Source: Chungangia koreensis (GTDB lineage Bacteria > Bacillota > Bacilli > Bacillales_A > Planococcaceae). Taken from it: a DNA stretch of 64,000 nt. How positions within the stretch are numbered: position 1 is the first letter of the stretch; each line of letters opens with the position of its first letter. Location: assembly GCF_042651785.1 (NCBI RefSeq), contig NZ_JBHSEC010000002.1, forward strand, positions 1 through 64,000. Direction: 5' to 3'. Of the stretch, positions 42,956-50,586 are shown piece by piece. The notes under the pieces were generated by a model. That model did not search any database, had not been told where the DNA came from, and saw only the letters and a list, made by a program, of their open reading frames with translations. The translations under genes were made by a program, and so were the position numbers.

Positions 42956-42984
42956 ATCATAGCATATCCCAAAATTAGGTGCAA
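42956..42984 (-). promoter_or_regulatory. rpsO promoter
   Basis: On the minus strand TTGCAC (42979-42984), 17-nt spacer, TATGAT (42956-42961). It leaves a leader of about 90 nt. Confidence 0.75.
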
Positions 42985-42987
42985 CTA

Positions 42988-43935
42988 TTATTCAATCGAC
43001 TGCAAGTAAGCGGCTGCCTTTTCCTTGTCCCGTTCCATTTCCTCGATTAATGCTTCAACTGAGTCAAATTTCAATTCATCCCTGAAACGTTTATACCAAA
43101 GGACCGAAACTTCCTCTCCGTATATATTCCGGTCAAAATCCAATAAATGCACTTCAATCGTCAAATCACGTATATCCGGGTTGTTGAAAGTTGGGTTATA
43201 TCCTACGCTACAGACGCCGTCATATAGTTTACCGTGAAGTTCCATTCTCACTGCATAGATGCCTGTAGTCGGAACATAGGCTCCACCATAAGGTTGAACA
43301 TTAGCAGTCGGGAATCCGATTTCCCTTCCCCTCTTCTCCCCATGGACGACAAAACCATCGATGCGGTATGGTCTGCCAAGTAATGAATGGATTTCTTCCA
43401 TTTCACCTTCCACTAACAGATGACGAATTTTCGTTGAACTTATTTTTTCATCACCTGCTATTTGCTTCTCAATAACGGTGACATTGAAAAAACCTTCTCC
43501 TAAAGTTCTCATCATTTCCATGCTTCCTTTGCCGAAAGCTCCAAAAGAATAATCGAAACCGGCCGTTACGTGCTGGACATTCAGGTCTTTAATGAATAGT
43601 TCTACAAACTGTTCCGGGCTTAGCTGCGAGAATTCCGAGGTGAACCGTACGATGAAAATATCATCTACACCCAAGTCATTAAGGATTTCAATCTTTTGTT
43701 CTAATGGTGTGATATATAGGACTTTGTCTTTACCTTTCCCTAAAACGAGTGAAGGATGCGGATCAAACGTCATGACAGCACTCTTCATTCCCGATTCCTT
43801 AGCTGTCTCAATTGCTGATTGGATGACGGCTTGATGCCCTTTATGGATGCCATCAAAGAATCCAAGTGCAAGAGAAAAGGGACCCTGATCGGGTATAGTT
43901 ATGTTGACTGGATACGTTAAATAATGTACTGCCAT
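42988..43935 (-). CDS. ribF: Bifunctional riboflavin kinase / FAD synthetase (RibF)
   Basis: Makes FMN and FAD from riboflavin. 315 residues. The N-terminal adenylyltransferase has GFFDGIHKGHQ (nucleotidyltransferase HxGH motif) and SSTKIRHLL. The C-terminal kinase has GRPYRIDGFVVHGEKRGREIGFPTAN and GIYAV. It is 6 nt downstream of truB at the end of the rimP-nusA-infB row. Confidence 0.97.
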   Translation of the reverse strand: MAVHYLTYPVNITIPDQGPFSLALGFFDGIHKGHQAVIQSAIETAKESGMKSAVMTFDPHPSLVLGKGKDKVLYITPLEQKIEILNDLGVDDIFIVRFTSEFSQLSPEQFVELFIKDLNVQHVTAGFDYSFGAFGKGSMEMMRTLGEGFFNVTVIEKQIAGDEKISSTKIRHLLVEGEMEEIHSLLGRPYRIDGFVVHGEKRGREIGFPTANVQPYGGAYVPTTGIYAVRMELHGKLYDGVCSVGYNPTFNNPDIRDLTIEVHLLDFDRNIYGEEVSVLWYKRFRDELKFDSVEALIEEMERDKEKAAAYLQSIE

Positions 43936-43941
43936 ACTACC

Positions 43942-44862
43942 TTATTCCTCTCTTCCATTTTCTAAAAACATCTTTTCCGGTTTCATCATACCGGACTTAG
44001 ACGGATGCTTACGATAAATCGCTATCGCATGCCCATTCCTTGTAAAGACGAGGCGTTCTTCATGATTTAGCATCTCATGAACTGGCAGAACTTGTCCATT
44101 GGTTACTCCCTTTAAGAGAGATTCATCAATTTCTACTGTAGGGAAATCTGTCAATGCCCAATCCATCGGCAAAAGTTGACGATATAATGCACTTTCTTCA
44201 GCTAAAGAAGCCGCTTCCCCTAATGTGATGCAGTCTTCTGCCTCAAATTTACCCGAACGGGTCCGTACCAAGTTTGACATATGTGCTGGATACTCCAGGG
44301 CTTCCCCGATTTGAACAGCTAATGTCCGAATATAAGTACCTTTGCTGCAAGCAATCCGGATTCTGAACGTTACGGTTTCTCCTGAAAAGTTCTCTCGTTC
44401 ATCCAAGAGCTCCAAATTATAGATTGTCACTTGCCGGCTCGGCCTTTCAACTTCAATTCCCTTGCGTGCATATTCATATAATCGCTTTCCATTTACTTTG
44501 ACTGCTGAATACATTGGAGGAGTCTGTGTAATCACACCTGTTAAGGATTCCAATACTAAGAGAAGTTGGTTTCTATTAAATGTTACAGGTGCTTTTTGGG
44601 ATACAATCTCCCCATCAGCATCTTCAGTTGTAGTTGAAGATCCAATTGTCACTTCAGCCTCGTATTCTTTCCCTGCGTCAGTCAAATACTCAGCGACCTT
44701 GGTTGCAATTCCTACACAGATAGGAAGAACCCCTTCGACATTTGGGTCAAGTGTACCGGTATGGCCGACTCTTTTCGTTTTTAGCAATTTTCGAAGCTTA
44801 AATACGCAATCGTGGGAGGTCATACCTTTTTCCTTCCAGAGAGGGAGAATTCCGTGTTGCAT
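43942..44862 (-). CDS. truB: tRNA pseudouridine-55 synthase (TruB)
   Basis: Forms pseudouridine 55 in the T-loop of tRNAs. About 306 residues with the catalytic aspartate (D39) in HTGTLDPNVEGVLP and the later motif SKGTYIRTLA. The start is the ATG at 44862, with GGAG 9-10 nt upstream; a GTG two codons earlier is too close to the SD. A hairpin with U-tract lies in the gap to rbfA. Confidence 0.97.
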   Translation of the reverse strand: MQHGILPLWKEKGMTSHDCVFKLRKLLKTKRVGHTGTLDPNVEGVLPICVGIATKVAEYLTDAGKEYEAEVTIGSSTTTEDADGEIVSQKAPVTFNRNQLLLVLESLTGVITQTPPMYSAVKVNGKRLYEYARKGIEVERPSRQVTIYNLELLDERENFSGETVTFRIRIACSKGTYIRTLAVQIGEALEYPAHMSNLVRTRSGKFEAEDCITLGEAASLAEESALYRQLLPMDWALTDFPTVEIDESLLKGVTNGQVLPVHEMLNHEERLVFTRNGHAIAIYRKHPSKSGMMKPEKMFLENGREE

Positions 44863-44886
44863 ACTCACTAACTCCTTTATGTATAA

Positions 44887-44915
44887 AGAAGCCTGCCAAA
44901 ATTGGCAGACTTCTT
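44887..44915 (-). terminator. Hairpin between rbfA and truB
   Basis: AAGAAG-C-CTGCCAA pairs with TTGGCAG-A-CTTCTT (13 bp and one mismatch), followed on the minus strand by TTTATAC. It may partly terminate transcription before truB, or separate expression of truB-ribF from the ribosome-assembly genes. Confidence 0.5.
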
Positions 44916-44920
44916 ATTGT

Positions 44921-45274
44921 TTATTCTGAATCAGGGCTTTCGTTTACACTTCGAAGTAATGTTTCAATCCGATTTCCATAATCAATGGATTCATCAAATT
45001 CAAAAACCAAATCTGGTGTTTTTCTTAGGCGAATCCGGGACCCGATTTCTGATCGAATAAAACCCTTTGCTTTAGCAAGACCTTTTAACGTGTTTTCACG
45101 TTGAGTTTCATCGCCTAAAACAGAAATGTAAACGGTCGCCTGCTGAAGATCCCCTGTCACTTCTACATCTGTAACAGTTACAAAACCGATTCTTGGATCT
45201 TTCAACTTTAGGCTGATAATGTCCCCTAATTCTTTCTTCATTTGTTCTCCTACACGATTAGAACGCATTGTCAT
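44921..45274 (-). CDS. rbfA: Ribosome-binding factor A
   Basis: KH-fold factor for maturation of the 16S 5' end and 30S subunit. 117 residues, exactly the B. subtilis length, with RVGEQMKKELGDIISLKLKDPRIG and KGFIRSEIGSRIRLRKTP. The frame extends to 45295, but AGGTGG is 6 nt before the ATG at 45274, and the B. subtilis protein begins the same way (M-x-MR-x-NRVGEQ). Confidence 0.97.
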   Translation of the reverse strand: MTMRSNRVGEQMKKELGDIISLKLKDPRIGFVTVTDVEVTGDLQQATVYISVLGDETQRENTLKGLAKAKGFIRSEIGSRIRLRKTPDLVFEFDESIDYGNRIETLLRSVNESPDSE

Positions 45275-45319
45275 GATGATCCACCTCTGTTCCATTTATA
45301 AATCGTGTAACACGACCTT

Positions 45320-45598
45320 TTAAAGAAACTGCTTCATCGTGGAAGTTCGTTCCCATTCGGAATGTGATTCCAAAAACGAGATGACTCTTTCAACTTCCCT
45401 TTCTGCTGCTTCCGATGAGGAAGCGACCGAGACGATTGCAATGCAGGATCGCTGCCATACATCCTGATGGTCCACTTCCGCAACTGAAGCGTTGTATTGC
45501 TGTTTCGCTCTAGTGGTCATCCTCTTGAGGATTGAGCGCTTTTCCTTCAAGGAATGGACATCCGGAATGAAGAACTCACACTCTGCGTAACAGATCAT
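45320..45598 (-). CDS. ylxP: DUF503 protein YlxP
   Basis: 92-residue small protein conserved between infB and rbfA in Bacillales; role uncertain, possibly linked to ribosome assembly by context. The family segment HSLKEKRSILKRM is present. Its start overlaps the infB stop (ATGA), so translation is coupled. Confidence 0.92.
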   Translation of the reverse strand: MICYAECEFFIPDVHSLKEKRSILKRMTTRAKQQYNASVAEVDHQDVWQRSCIAIVSVASSSEAAEREVERVISFLESHSEWERTSTMKQFL

Positions 45599-48186
45599 GC
45601 GCGCTTAATTTCCTCCATCACGTATGCTTCGATGATATCTCCTTCTTTGATATCATTGAAGTTTTTGATCGTGATCCCACATTCATATCCTCGTGCCACT
45701 TCTTTCGCATCATCCTTGAATCGTTTCAACGTATCCAGTTCACCTTCAAAGATGACGATTCCATCACGAATGACGCGGACTCCGCTGTCACGTGTAATCT
45801 TACCTTCCGTTACGTAAGAGCCTGCAATTGTACCGACCTTGGAAACTTTAAATGTTTCGCGGACTTCCGCTTGGCCGATTACTTTCTCTTCAAACTCAGG
45901 GTCAAGCATGCCCTTCATTGCCGCTTCAATTTCTTCAATCACTTTATAGATGACGCGATGTAGACGAATATCTACGCCTTCCGCTTCAGCAGCACGTTTT
46001 GCATTGACATCGGGACGAACGTTAAATCCGACCACTATGGCATTAGAAGCTGCTGCAAGAGAAATATCGGATTCATTGATAGCTCCTGCACCCGTATGGA
46101 TGATCTTGACGTTTACGCCTTCAACGTCAATCTTCATGAGAGAGGCTGCCATCGCTTCAACCGTACCTTGCACGTCAGCTTTGACAATGATGTTCAAATC
46201 CTTCATTTCACCTTGTTTCATTTGCTCAAACAAGTTATCCAACGTTACACGTGATTTCTCTGTCCGGTTTTCAACTGCTGCAGCAGAAGAACGAGATTCA
46301 CCTATTTGACGCGCTGTCTTTTCATCTTCGAATACGACGAATCGGTCCCCAGCTTGTGGTACATCGTTCAAACCGGTAATCTCAACTGGTGTGGATGGAC
46401 CTGCTTCTTTCACGCGACGGCCGATATCATTGACCATTGCACGTACGCGGCCGAAAGTATTCCCTACAACAATCGGATCTCCGATATGGAGAGTGCCGTC
46501 TTGTACGAGAAGGGTTGCGACAGAGCCACGACCTTTATCCAATTGTGCTTCAATAACTGAACCCATTGCACGGCGCTTAGGATTAGCTTTCAATTCCGCC
46601 ACTTCAGCAACAAGCAAAATCATTTCAAGCAATGTATCGATTCCTTCGCCTTTCAAAGCTGAAACAGGTACGAAAATCGTATCTCCGCCCCAATCTTCCG
46701 GCACTAAACCGTGCTCTGTCAATTCTTGCATAACCCGATCCGGATTAGCAGTCGGTTTATCCATTTTGTTGACTGCTACGATGATTGGCACTTCTGCCGC
46801 TTTTGCGTGGTTGATCGCTTCAACTGTTTGAGGCATTACACCATCATCTGCAGCTACAACAAGAATTGTAAGATCGGTTACTTTTGCTCCACGTGCACGC
46901 ATAGTGGTGAAAGCAGCGTGTCCAGGTGTATCGAGGAATGTGATTTTCTTTCCATTATCAACAACTTGGTAAGCTCCGATATGCTGTGTAATACCACCTG
47001 CTTCTCCTTCTGTTACCTTTGTTTGGCGAATGGAGTCGAGCAATGTGGTTTTACCGTGGTCAACGTGACCCATAATCGTAACGACTGGCGGGCGTTCTGA
47101 AAGATCAGCCCCATCTTCTTCGTTTTGTTCGAAGTAGACTTCTAAGTCAGTTACATCGATTTTAATTTCTTCTTCCACTTCAACGCCATAATCCGCACAA
47201 ATCAATTCAATCGCATCTTTATCAAGCTCTTGGTTAATCGTTGCCATTACACCAAGCATAAAGAGTTTTTTGATGATTTCAGATGGTTCACGGCCTAACT
47301 TTTTCGCCAATTCTCCAACACTTAGAGATTCAGTGAAAGTGATTTTAGATGGCAATTCCTTTTCAACCTTTGGAGCAGGAGTATGCTGTTGTTTTTGAGG
47401 TTTGCCTTTTTTATTGTTTTTATTGAATTGATTTGGTCGCTGGTTTTGATTAGGACGCTGAGTATTCGAACGCTGCTGGTTTCCACGCTGTTGGCCTTGA
47501 CCACCAGGGCGTTGCTGTCCCTGTCCGCCTTGACCGTTCGGACGCTGTTGTCCCTGTTGGCCTTGACCGCTCGGACGCTGTTGTCCGCCTTGACCACCAG
47601 GACGTTGTTGGCCTTGATTATTTGGACGTTGCTGTCCTTGGCCTGGACGTTGCTGTCCTTGGCCGCCTTGACCAGCTGGACGCTGTTGGCCGTTGTTGTT
47701 TTGACGTTGTTGTCCACCGTTATTCTGTCCTTGATTCCCAGGACGCTGTTGACCTTGACCACTTTGACGCTGTTGGCCAGCGGGACGTTGTTGGTTTGTA
47801 TTACGCTGGTTACCGCCTGAACGTTGCTGTCCATTGTTTGAAGGACGATTCCCATCACGTCTTTGACCAGATTCACTCCGCTGTGCAGTTTGTCCATTTC
47901 CGTTAGACTGTCCAGAAGATGAATTCGCATTCTCTGGTCTTCCGGATTTTTGGCTGCCTTGACCAGTTGGTCTATTTTGTCTATTAGTCTGTTGGTTTGA
48001 TGATTTGTTGTTTCCACCGCTATTTACATTTGCGACAAAAACATGATCGAGTCTTTTCACCGTATCTCCATCCAAAGTGGACATATGATTAGAAACACTC
48101 ACATTCATCTTTGATAATTCAGTAATGACTTCCTTACTCGATTTATTTACTCGTTTCGCATATTCATGAACCCTAATTTTGGTCAT
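45595..48186 (-). CDS. infB: Translation initiation factor IF-2
   Basis: GTPase that brings fMet-tRNA to the 30S subunit. About 863 residues. A conserved N-terminal helix (TKIRVHEYAKRVN) is followed by a very long Gln/Gly/Asn/Arg/Pro-rich region (about residues 57-268) with repeats of the type GQQRPG, then the IF2-N domain (SVGELAKKLGREPSEIIKKLFMLG). The G domain has GHVDHGKT near residue 375, DTPG, NKMD and SAL. The true ATG at 48186 has GGGGGTGAG upstream; the frame runs on to 48342 inside rplGA without support. Confidence 0.98.
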   Translation of the reverse strand: MTKIRVHEYAKRVNKSSKEVITELSKMNVSVSNHMSTLDGDTVKRLDHVFVANVNSGGNNKSSNQQTNRQNRPTGQGSQKSGRPENANSSSGQSNGNGQTAQRSESGQRRDGNRPSNNGQQRSGGNQRNTNQQRPAGQQRQSGQGQQRPGNQGQNNGGQQRQNNNGQQRPAGQGGQGQQRPGQGQQRPNNQGQQRPGGQGGQQRPSGQGQQGQQRPNGQGGQGQQRPGGQGQQRGNQQRSNTQRPNQNQRPNQFNKNNKKGKPQKQQHTPAPKVEKELPSKITFTESLSVGELAKKLGREPSEIIKKLFMLGVMATINQELDKDAIELICADYGVEVEEEIKIDVTDLEVYFEQNEEDGADLSERPPVVTIMGHVDHGKTTLLDSIRQTKVTEGEAGGITQHIGAYQVVDNGKKITFLDTPGHAAFTTMRARGAKVTDLTILVVAADDGVMPQTVEAINHAKAAEVPIIVAVNKMDKPTANPDRVMQELTEHGLVPEDWGGDTIFVPVSALKGEGIDTLLEMILLVAEVAELKANPKRRAMGSVIEAQLDKGRGSVATLLVQDGTLHIGDPIVVGNTFGRVRAMVNDIGRRVKEAGPSTPVEITGLNDVPQAGDRFVVFEDEKTARQIGESRSSAAAVENRTEKSRVTLDNLFEQMKQGEMKDLNIIVKADVQGTVEAMAASLMKIDVEGVNVKIIHTGAGAINESDISLAAASNAIVVGFNVRPDVNAKRAAEAEGVDIRLHRVIYKVIEEIEAAMKGMLDPEFEEKVIGQAEVRETFKVSKVGTIAGSYVTEGKITRDSGVRVIRDGIVIFEGELDTLKRFKDDAKEVARGYECGITIKNFNDIKEGDIIEAYVMEEIKRA

Positions 48187-48190
48187 TAGC

Positions 48191-48511
48191 TCACCCCCGG
48201 TTATATTCGTTGAGAAGGCCGGACAGTTTGGTTGCGAAACCGTTGTCCGTGACGGCAACCGCCACACGGGCCTCTTTTCCCGTCGCATGTCCGAGATCAT
48301 ATCGATCACCGAATTCATGCAGCTCAACGTTAAAAGACGCACATTTATCCTTGATTTTTTTACGGCTGTTATGGGATGCGTCGGTTGATAAGAGGACCAA
48401 TCTTGCTCGGCCGCCCCTAATCTCCCGTATAATCAGCTCTTCACCGGAAACTATTTTCCTTGCTCTCGCAGCAAGCCCTAAAAGCTGAAGAATCCTTTGT
48501 GGATCCTTCAT
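48191..48511 (-). CDS. rplGA: L7Ae-family ribosomal protein YlxQ (RplGA)
   Basis: 106 residues, a small kink-turn RNA-binding protein of the L7Ae/L30e group (LGLAARARKIVSGEE, RLVLLSTDASHNSRKKI). B. subtilis YlxQ is not essential. Overlaps rnpM by four bases and lies 4 nt before infB. Confidence 0.93.
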   Translation of the reverse strand: MKDPQRILQLLGLAARARKIVSGEELIIREIRGGRARLVLLSTDASHNSRKKIKDKCASFNVELHEFGDRYDLGHATGKEARVAVAVTDNGFATKLSGLLNEYNRG

Positions 48512-48780
48512 TTTAATTGCTCCCGGCGTATTACTTTCAGTAATTCGTCATAGATTGAATCCGGTATCTCAGTTTCAAGCAGGCCATCTAATACTTTTCG
48601 TTTTTTTGCCAGTTCCACTGCCTTCTCGGTTTTAGAGACGTAAGCTCCTCTTCCCGATTTCTTGCCCGTCAAGTCGACTGAAACGTCTCCCTCTTTTGAA
48701 CGGACCACACGGATCATCTCTTTTTTCGGGTACATTTCACCTGTTGCCACACATTTTCTTAATGGTATTTTCTTAGACAC
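48508..48780 (-). CDS. rnpM: RnpM (YlxR), RNA-binding regulator of RNase P
   Basis: About 90 residues of the DUF448 family; the B. subtilis protein was reported to bind and modulate RNase P RNA. Motifs PLRKCVATGE and GKKSGRGAYV. The start is GTG at 48780, 6 nt after GGGGGG; the frame reaching 48852 overlaps nusA without an SD. Confidence 0.93.
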   Translation of the reverse strand: MSKKIPLRKCVATGEMYPKKEMIRVVRSKEGDVSVDLTGKKSGRGAYVSKTEKAVELAKKRKVLDGLLETEIPDSIYDELLKVIRREQLK

Positions 48781-48796
48781 CGGATTCCCCCCAGTC

Positions 48797-49945
48797 TTAC
48801 TCCTCGTCGTCGCGATATAAATCGAACTCTTCTTCGGATTCGTCAGCAACATAATTGTCGTCGTATTCTTCTAAGTAGGAATTCTCGTCATCTATAGGAT
48901 AAATGCCTAATTCACGGGCATCCGTTTCACTTTTAATATCTATTTTCCAACCAGTCAATTTCGCCGCCAACCTTGCGTTCTGTCCTCGCTTACCGATGGC
49001 CAATGATAATTGATAGTCAGGTACAATTACTGTTGTAGACTTTTCTTCTTCATTGACTAAGACACTTAGCACTTTTGAAGGGCTTAATGCATTGGCAACA
49101 AAGACAACAGGATCTTCGGACCACTCGACAATGTCGATTTTTTCACCGCCAAGTTCGTTGACGATCGACTGAACTCGAGCTCCTTTAGTTCCTACACAAG
49201 ATCCTACAGGGTCGATTTCGCTATTATGTGCGTAAACTGATATCTTCGAACGATCTCCTGCTTCTCTTGCAATAGATTTAATCTCTACAATTCCATCATA
49301 AATTTCCGGAACTTCCATCTCAAATAGCCGTCGTAATAGACCTGGGTGAGTACGTGATACAAAAACTTGAGGGCCACGTGAAGTTCGTTCCACTTTCGTA
49401 ATATACACTCGTATGCGATCATGCGGTTTATATGTTTCTGTCGGAATTTGCTCGTTAGCCGGCAGCACCGCTTCCACTTTTCCTAAACCAACATAAATGT
49501 TGCGAGCATCTAACCGTTCTACAACTCCATTTACAATATCCTCAGCTCTGTCAACAAACTCCTCGTAAATCAATCCGCGTTCTGCTTCTCTTACACGTTG
49601 AGTGACTACTTGTTTGGCAGTTTGAGCTGCGATTCGCCCAAAGTTTCTTGGCGTGACTTCCTGTTCAACGATATCACCCATCTCATATGCCGGGTTAATG
49701 GATTTCGCTTCTTCAAGTGAGAGTTGCAGGCGATCGTCCTCAACTTCCTCCACTACGTCTTTCCTTGAGAAGACACGCATCGAACCGTTTTCAAAATTCA
49801 AATCCACTCGGACATTCTGTGCCTGGTTAAAATTCCGTTTATATGCTGTCACAAGAGCTGCTTCAATAGCTTCGATCAGGACATCCCTCGAAATGCCTTT
49901 TTGCTTTTCCAGCTCATTAAGCGCATCCATAAATTGGCTATTCAT
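48797..49945 (-). CDS. nusA: Transcription termination/antitermination factor NusA
   Basis: Binds RNA polymerase and nascent RNA, affecting pausing and intrinsic termination. 382 residues: N-terminal polymerase-binding domain (about 1-125), S1 domain (EDIVNGVVERLDARNIYVGLG), and two KH domains (GSCVGTKGARVQSIVNEL, LAIGKRGQNARLAAKLTGW). The C-terminus is acidic and short, without the extra alpha repeats of enteric NusA. Confidence 0.98.
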   Translation of the reverse strand: MNSQFMDALNELEKQKGISRDVLIEAIEAALVTAYKRNFNQAQNVRVDLNFENGSMRVFSRKDVVEEVEDDRLQLSLEEAKSINPAYEMGDIVEQEVTPRNFGRIAAQTAKQVVTQRVREAERGLIYEEFVDRAEDIVNGVVERLDARNIYVGLGKVEAVLPANEQIPTETYKPHDRIRVYITKVERTSRGPQVFVSRTHPGLLRRLFEMEVPEIYDGIVEIKSIAREAGDRSKISVYAHNSEIDPVGSCVGTKGARVQSIVNELGGEKIDIVEWSEDPVVFVANALSPSKVLSVLVNEEEKSTTVIVPDYQLSLAIGKRGQNARLAAKLTGWKIDIKSETDARELGIYPIDDENSYLEEYDDNYVADESEEEFDLYRDDEE

Positions 49946-49967
49946 TCTTTTCCACTCCTATTCAACA

Positions 49968-50444
49968 TTATGCAGAGAAGTCGATTGCAAGCCGAGCAAA
50001 TGCGATTTTCTCTTTCTCTATTTTGACGGCCACTTTCCGCGTCTTCACTTTCACATCAAGTTCAAGGCCGTTCTCATCATAAGCTGTAAGATAGCCTTCA
50101 AACTCTTTCATGCCATTTACCGGCTCGTAAGTTTTGATATACACAAATTGCCCTAAGGCCTTTTGGAAATCAGAGTCCTTTTTCAATGGACGCTCTGCTC
50201 CCGGCGAGGAGACATCAAGGAAATAGTTCTGTTCAATTGGATCAGTTTCGTCCAGCTTTTCACTTAGCTTTTCACTGACTAATGCACATTGGTCAATGTC
50301 GATATCGCCTTCCGGTGTATCGATATATACACGTAAGAACCATTCTCTTCCTTCTTTAATAAATTCGATATCAACAAGTTCAAGCTGCATCTCTTCTAAG
50401 ATCGGGCTGACCAATTTCTCGATTTCGGATGTGATCTTGCTCAT
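49968..50444 (-). CDS. rimP: Ribosome maturation factor RimP
   Basis: 158-residue factor for 30S assembly. Family motifs VDIEFIKEGREWFLRVYID, CALVSEKLSEKLDE and LDVSSPGAERPL. AGGAGG stands 5 nt before the ATG at 50444. The longer frame to 50546 is unsupported and would cross the promoter and leader hairpin. Confidence 0.96.
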   Translation of the reverse strand: MSKITSEIEKLVSPILEEMQLELVDIEFIKEGREWFLRVYIDTPEGDIDIDQCALVSEKLSEKLDETDPIEQNYFLDVSSPGAERPLKKDSDFQKALGQFVYIKTYEPVNGMKEFEGYLTAYDENGLELDVKVKTRKVAVKIEKEKIAFARLAIDFSA

Positions 50445-50486
50445 TTTTGCCTCCTGAATCAATTGTTTTTCGTCATAACAACAGAA

Positions 50487-50508
50487 AAGAGCGGGAAATC
50501 CCACTCTT
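50487..50508 (-). terminator. Hairpin in the rimP leader / polC terminator
   Basis: AAGAGCGGGA pairs with TCCCACTCTT (50487-50496 with 50499-50508, one mismatch), followed on the minus strand by TTTTCTGTTG. It lies downstream of the predicted rimP start of transcription, so it may act both as the polC terminator and as an attenuator of the rimP operon. Confidence 0.55.
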
Positions 50509-50541
50509 CGCTGCAAGACTATCAACAAATTTGTTACTAAA

Positions 50542-50570
50542 AGCATACCATAACGTATTTATAGATGCAA
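50542..50570 (-). promoter_or_regulatory. rimP-nusA-infB operon promoter
   Basis: On the minus strand TTGCAT (50565-50570), 17-nt spacer, TATGCT (50542-50547). Transcription would start near 50535, about 90 nt before rimP. Confidence 0.65.
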
Positions 50571-50586
50571 ATAAGGCACTTCAATA

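Noticed and set aside
47322..48017. 231-codon frame inside infB
   Set aside because: Out-of-frame shadow of the repetitive Q/G-rich region; no SD and composition explained by infB.
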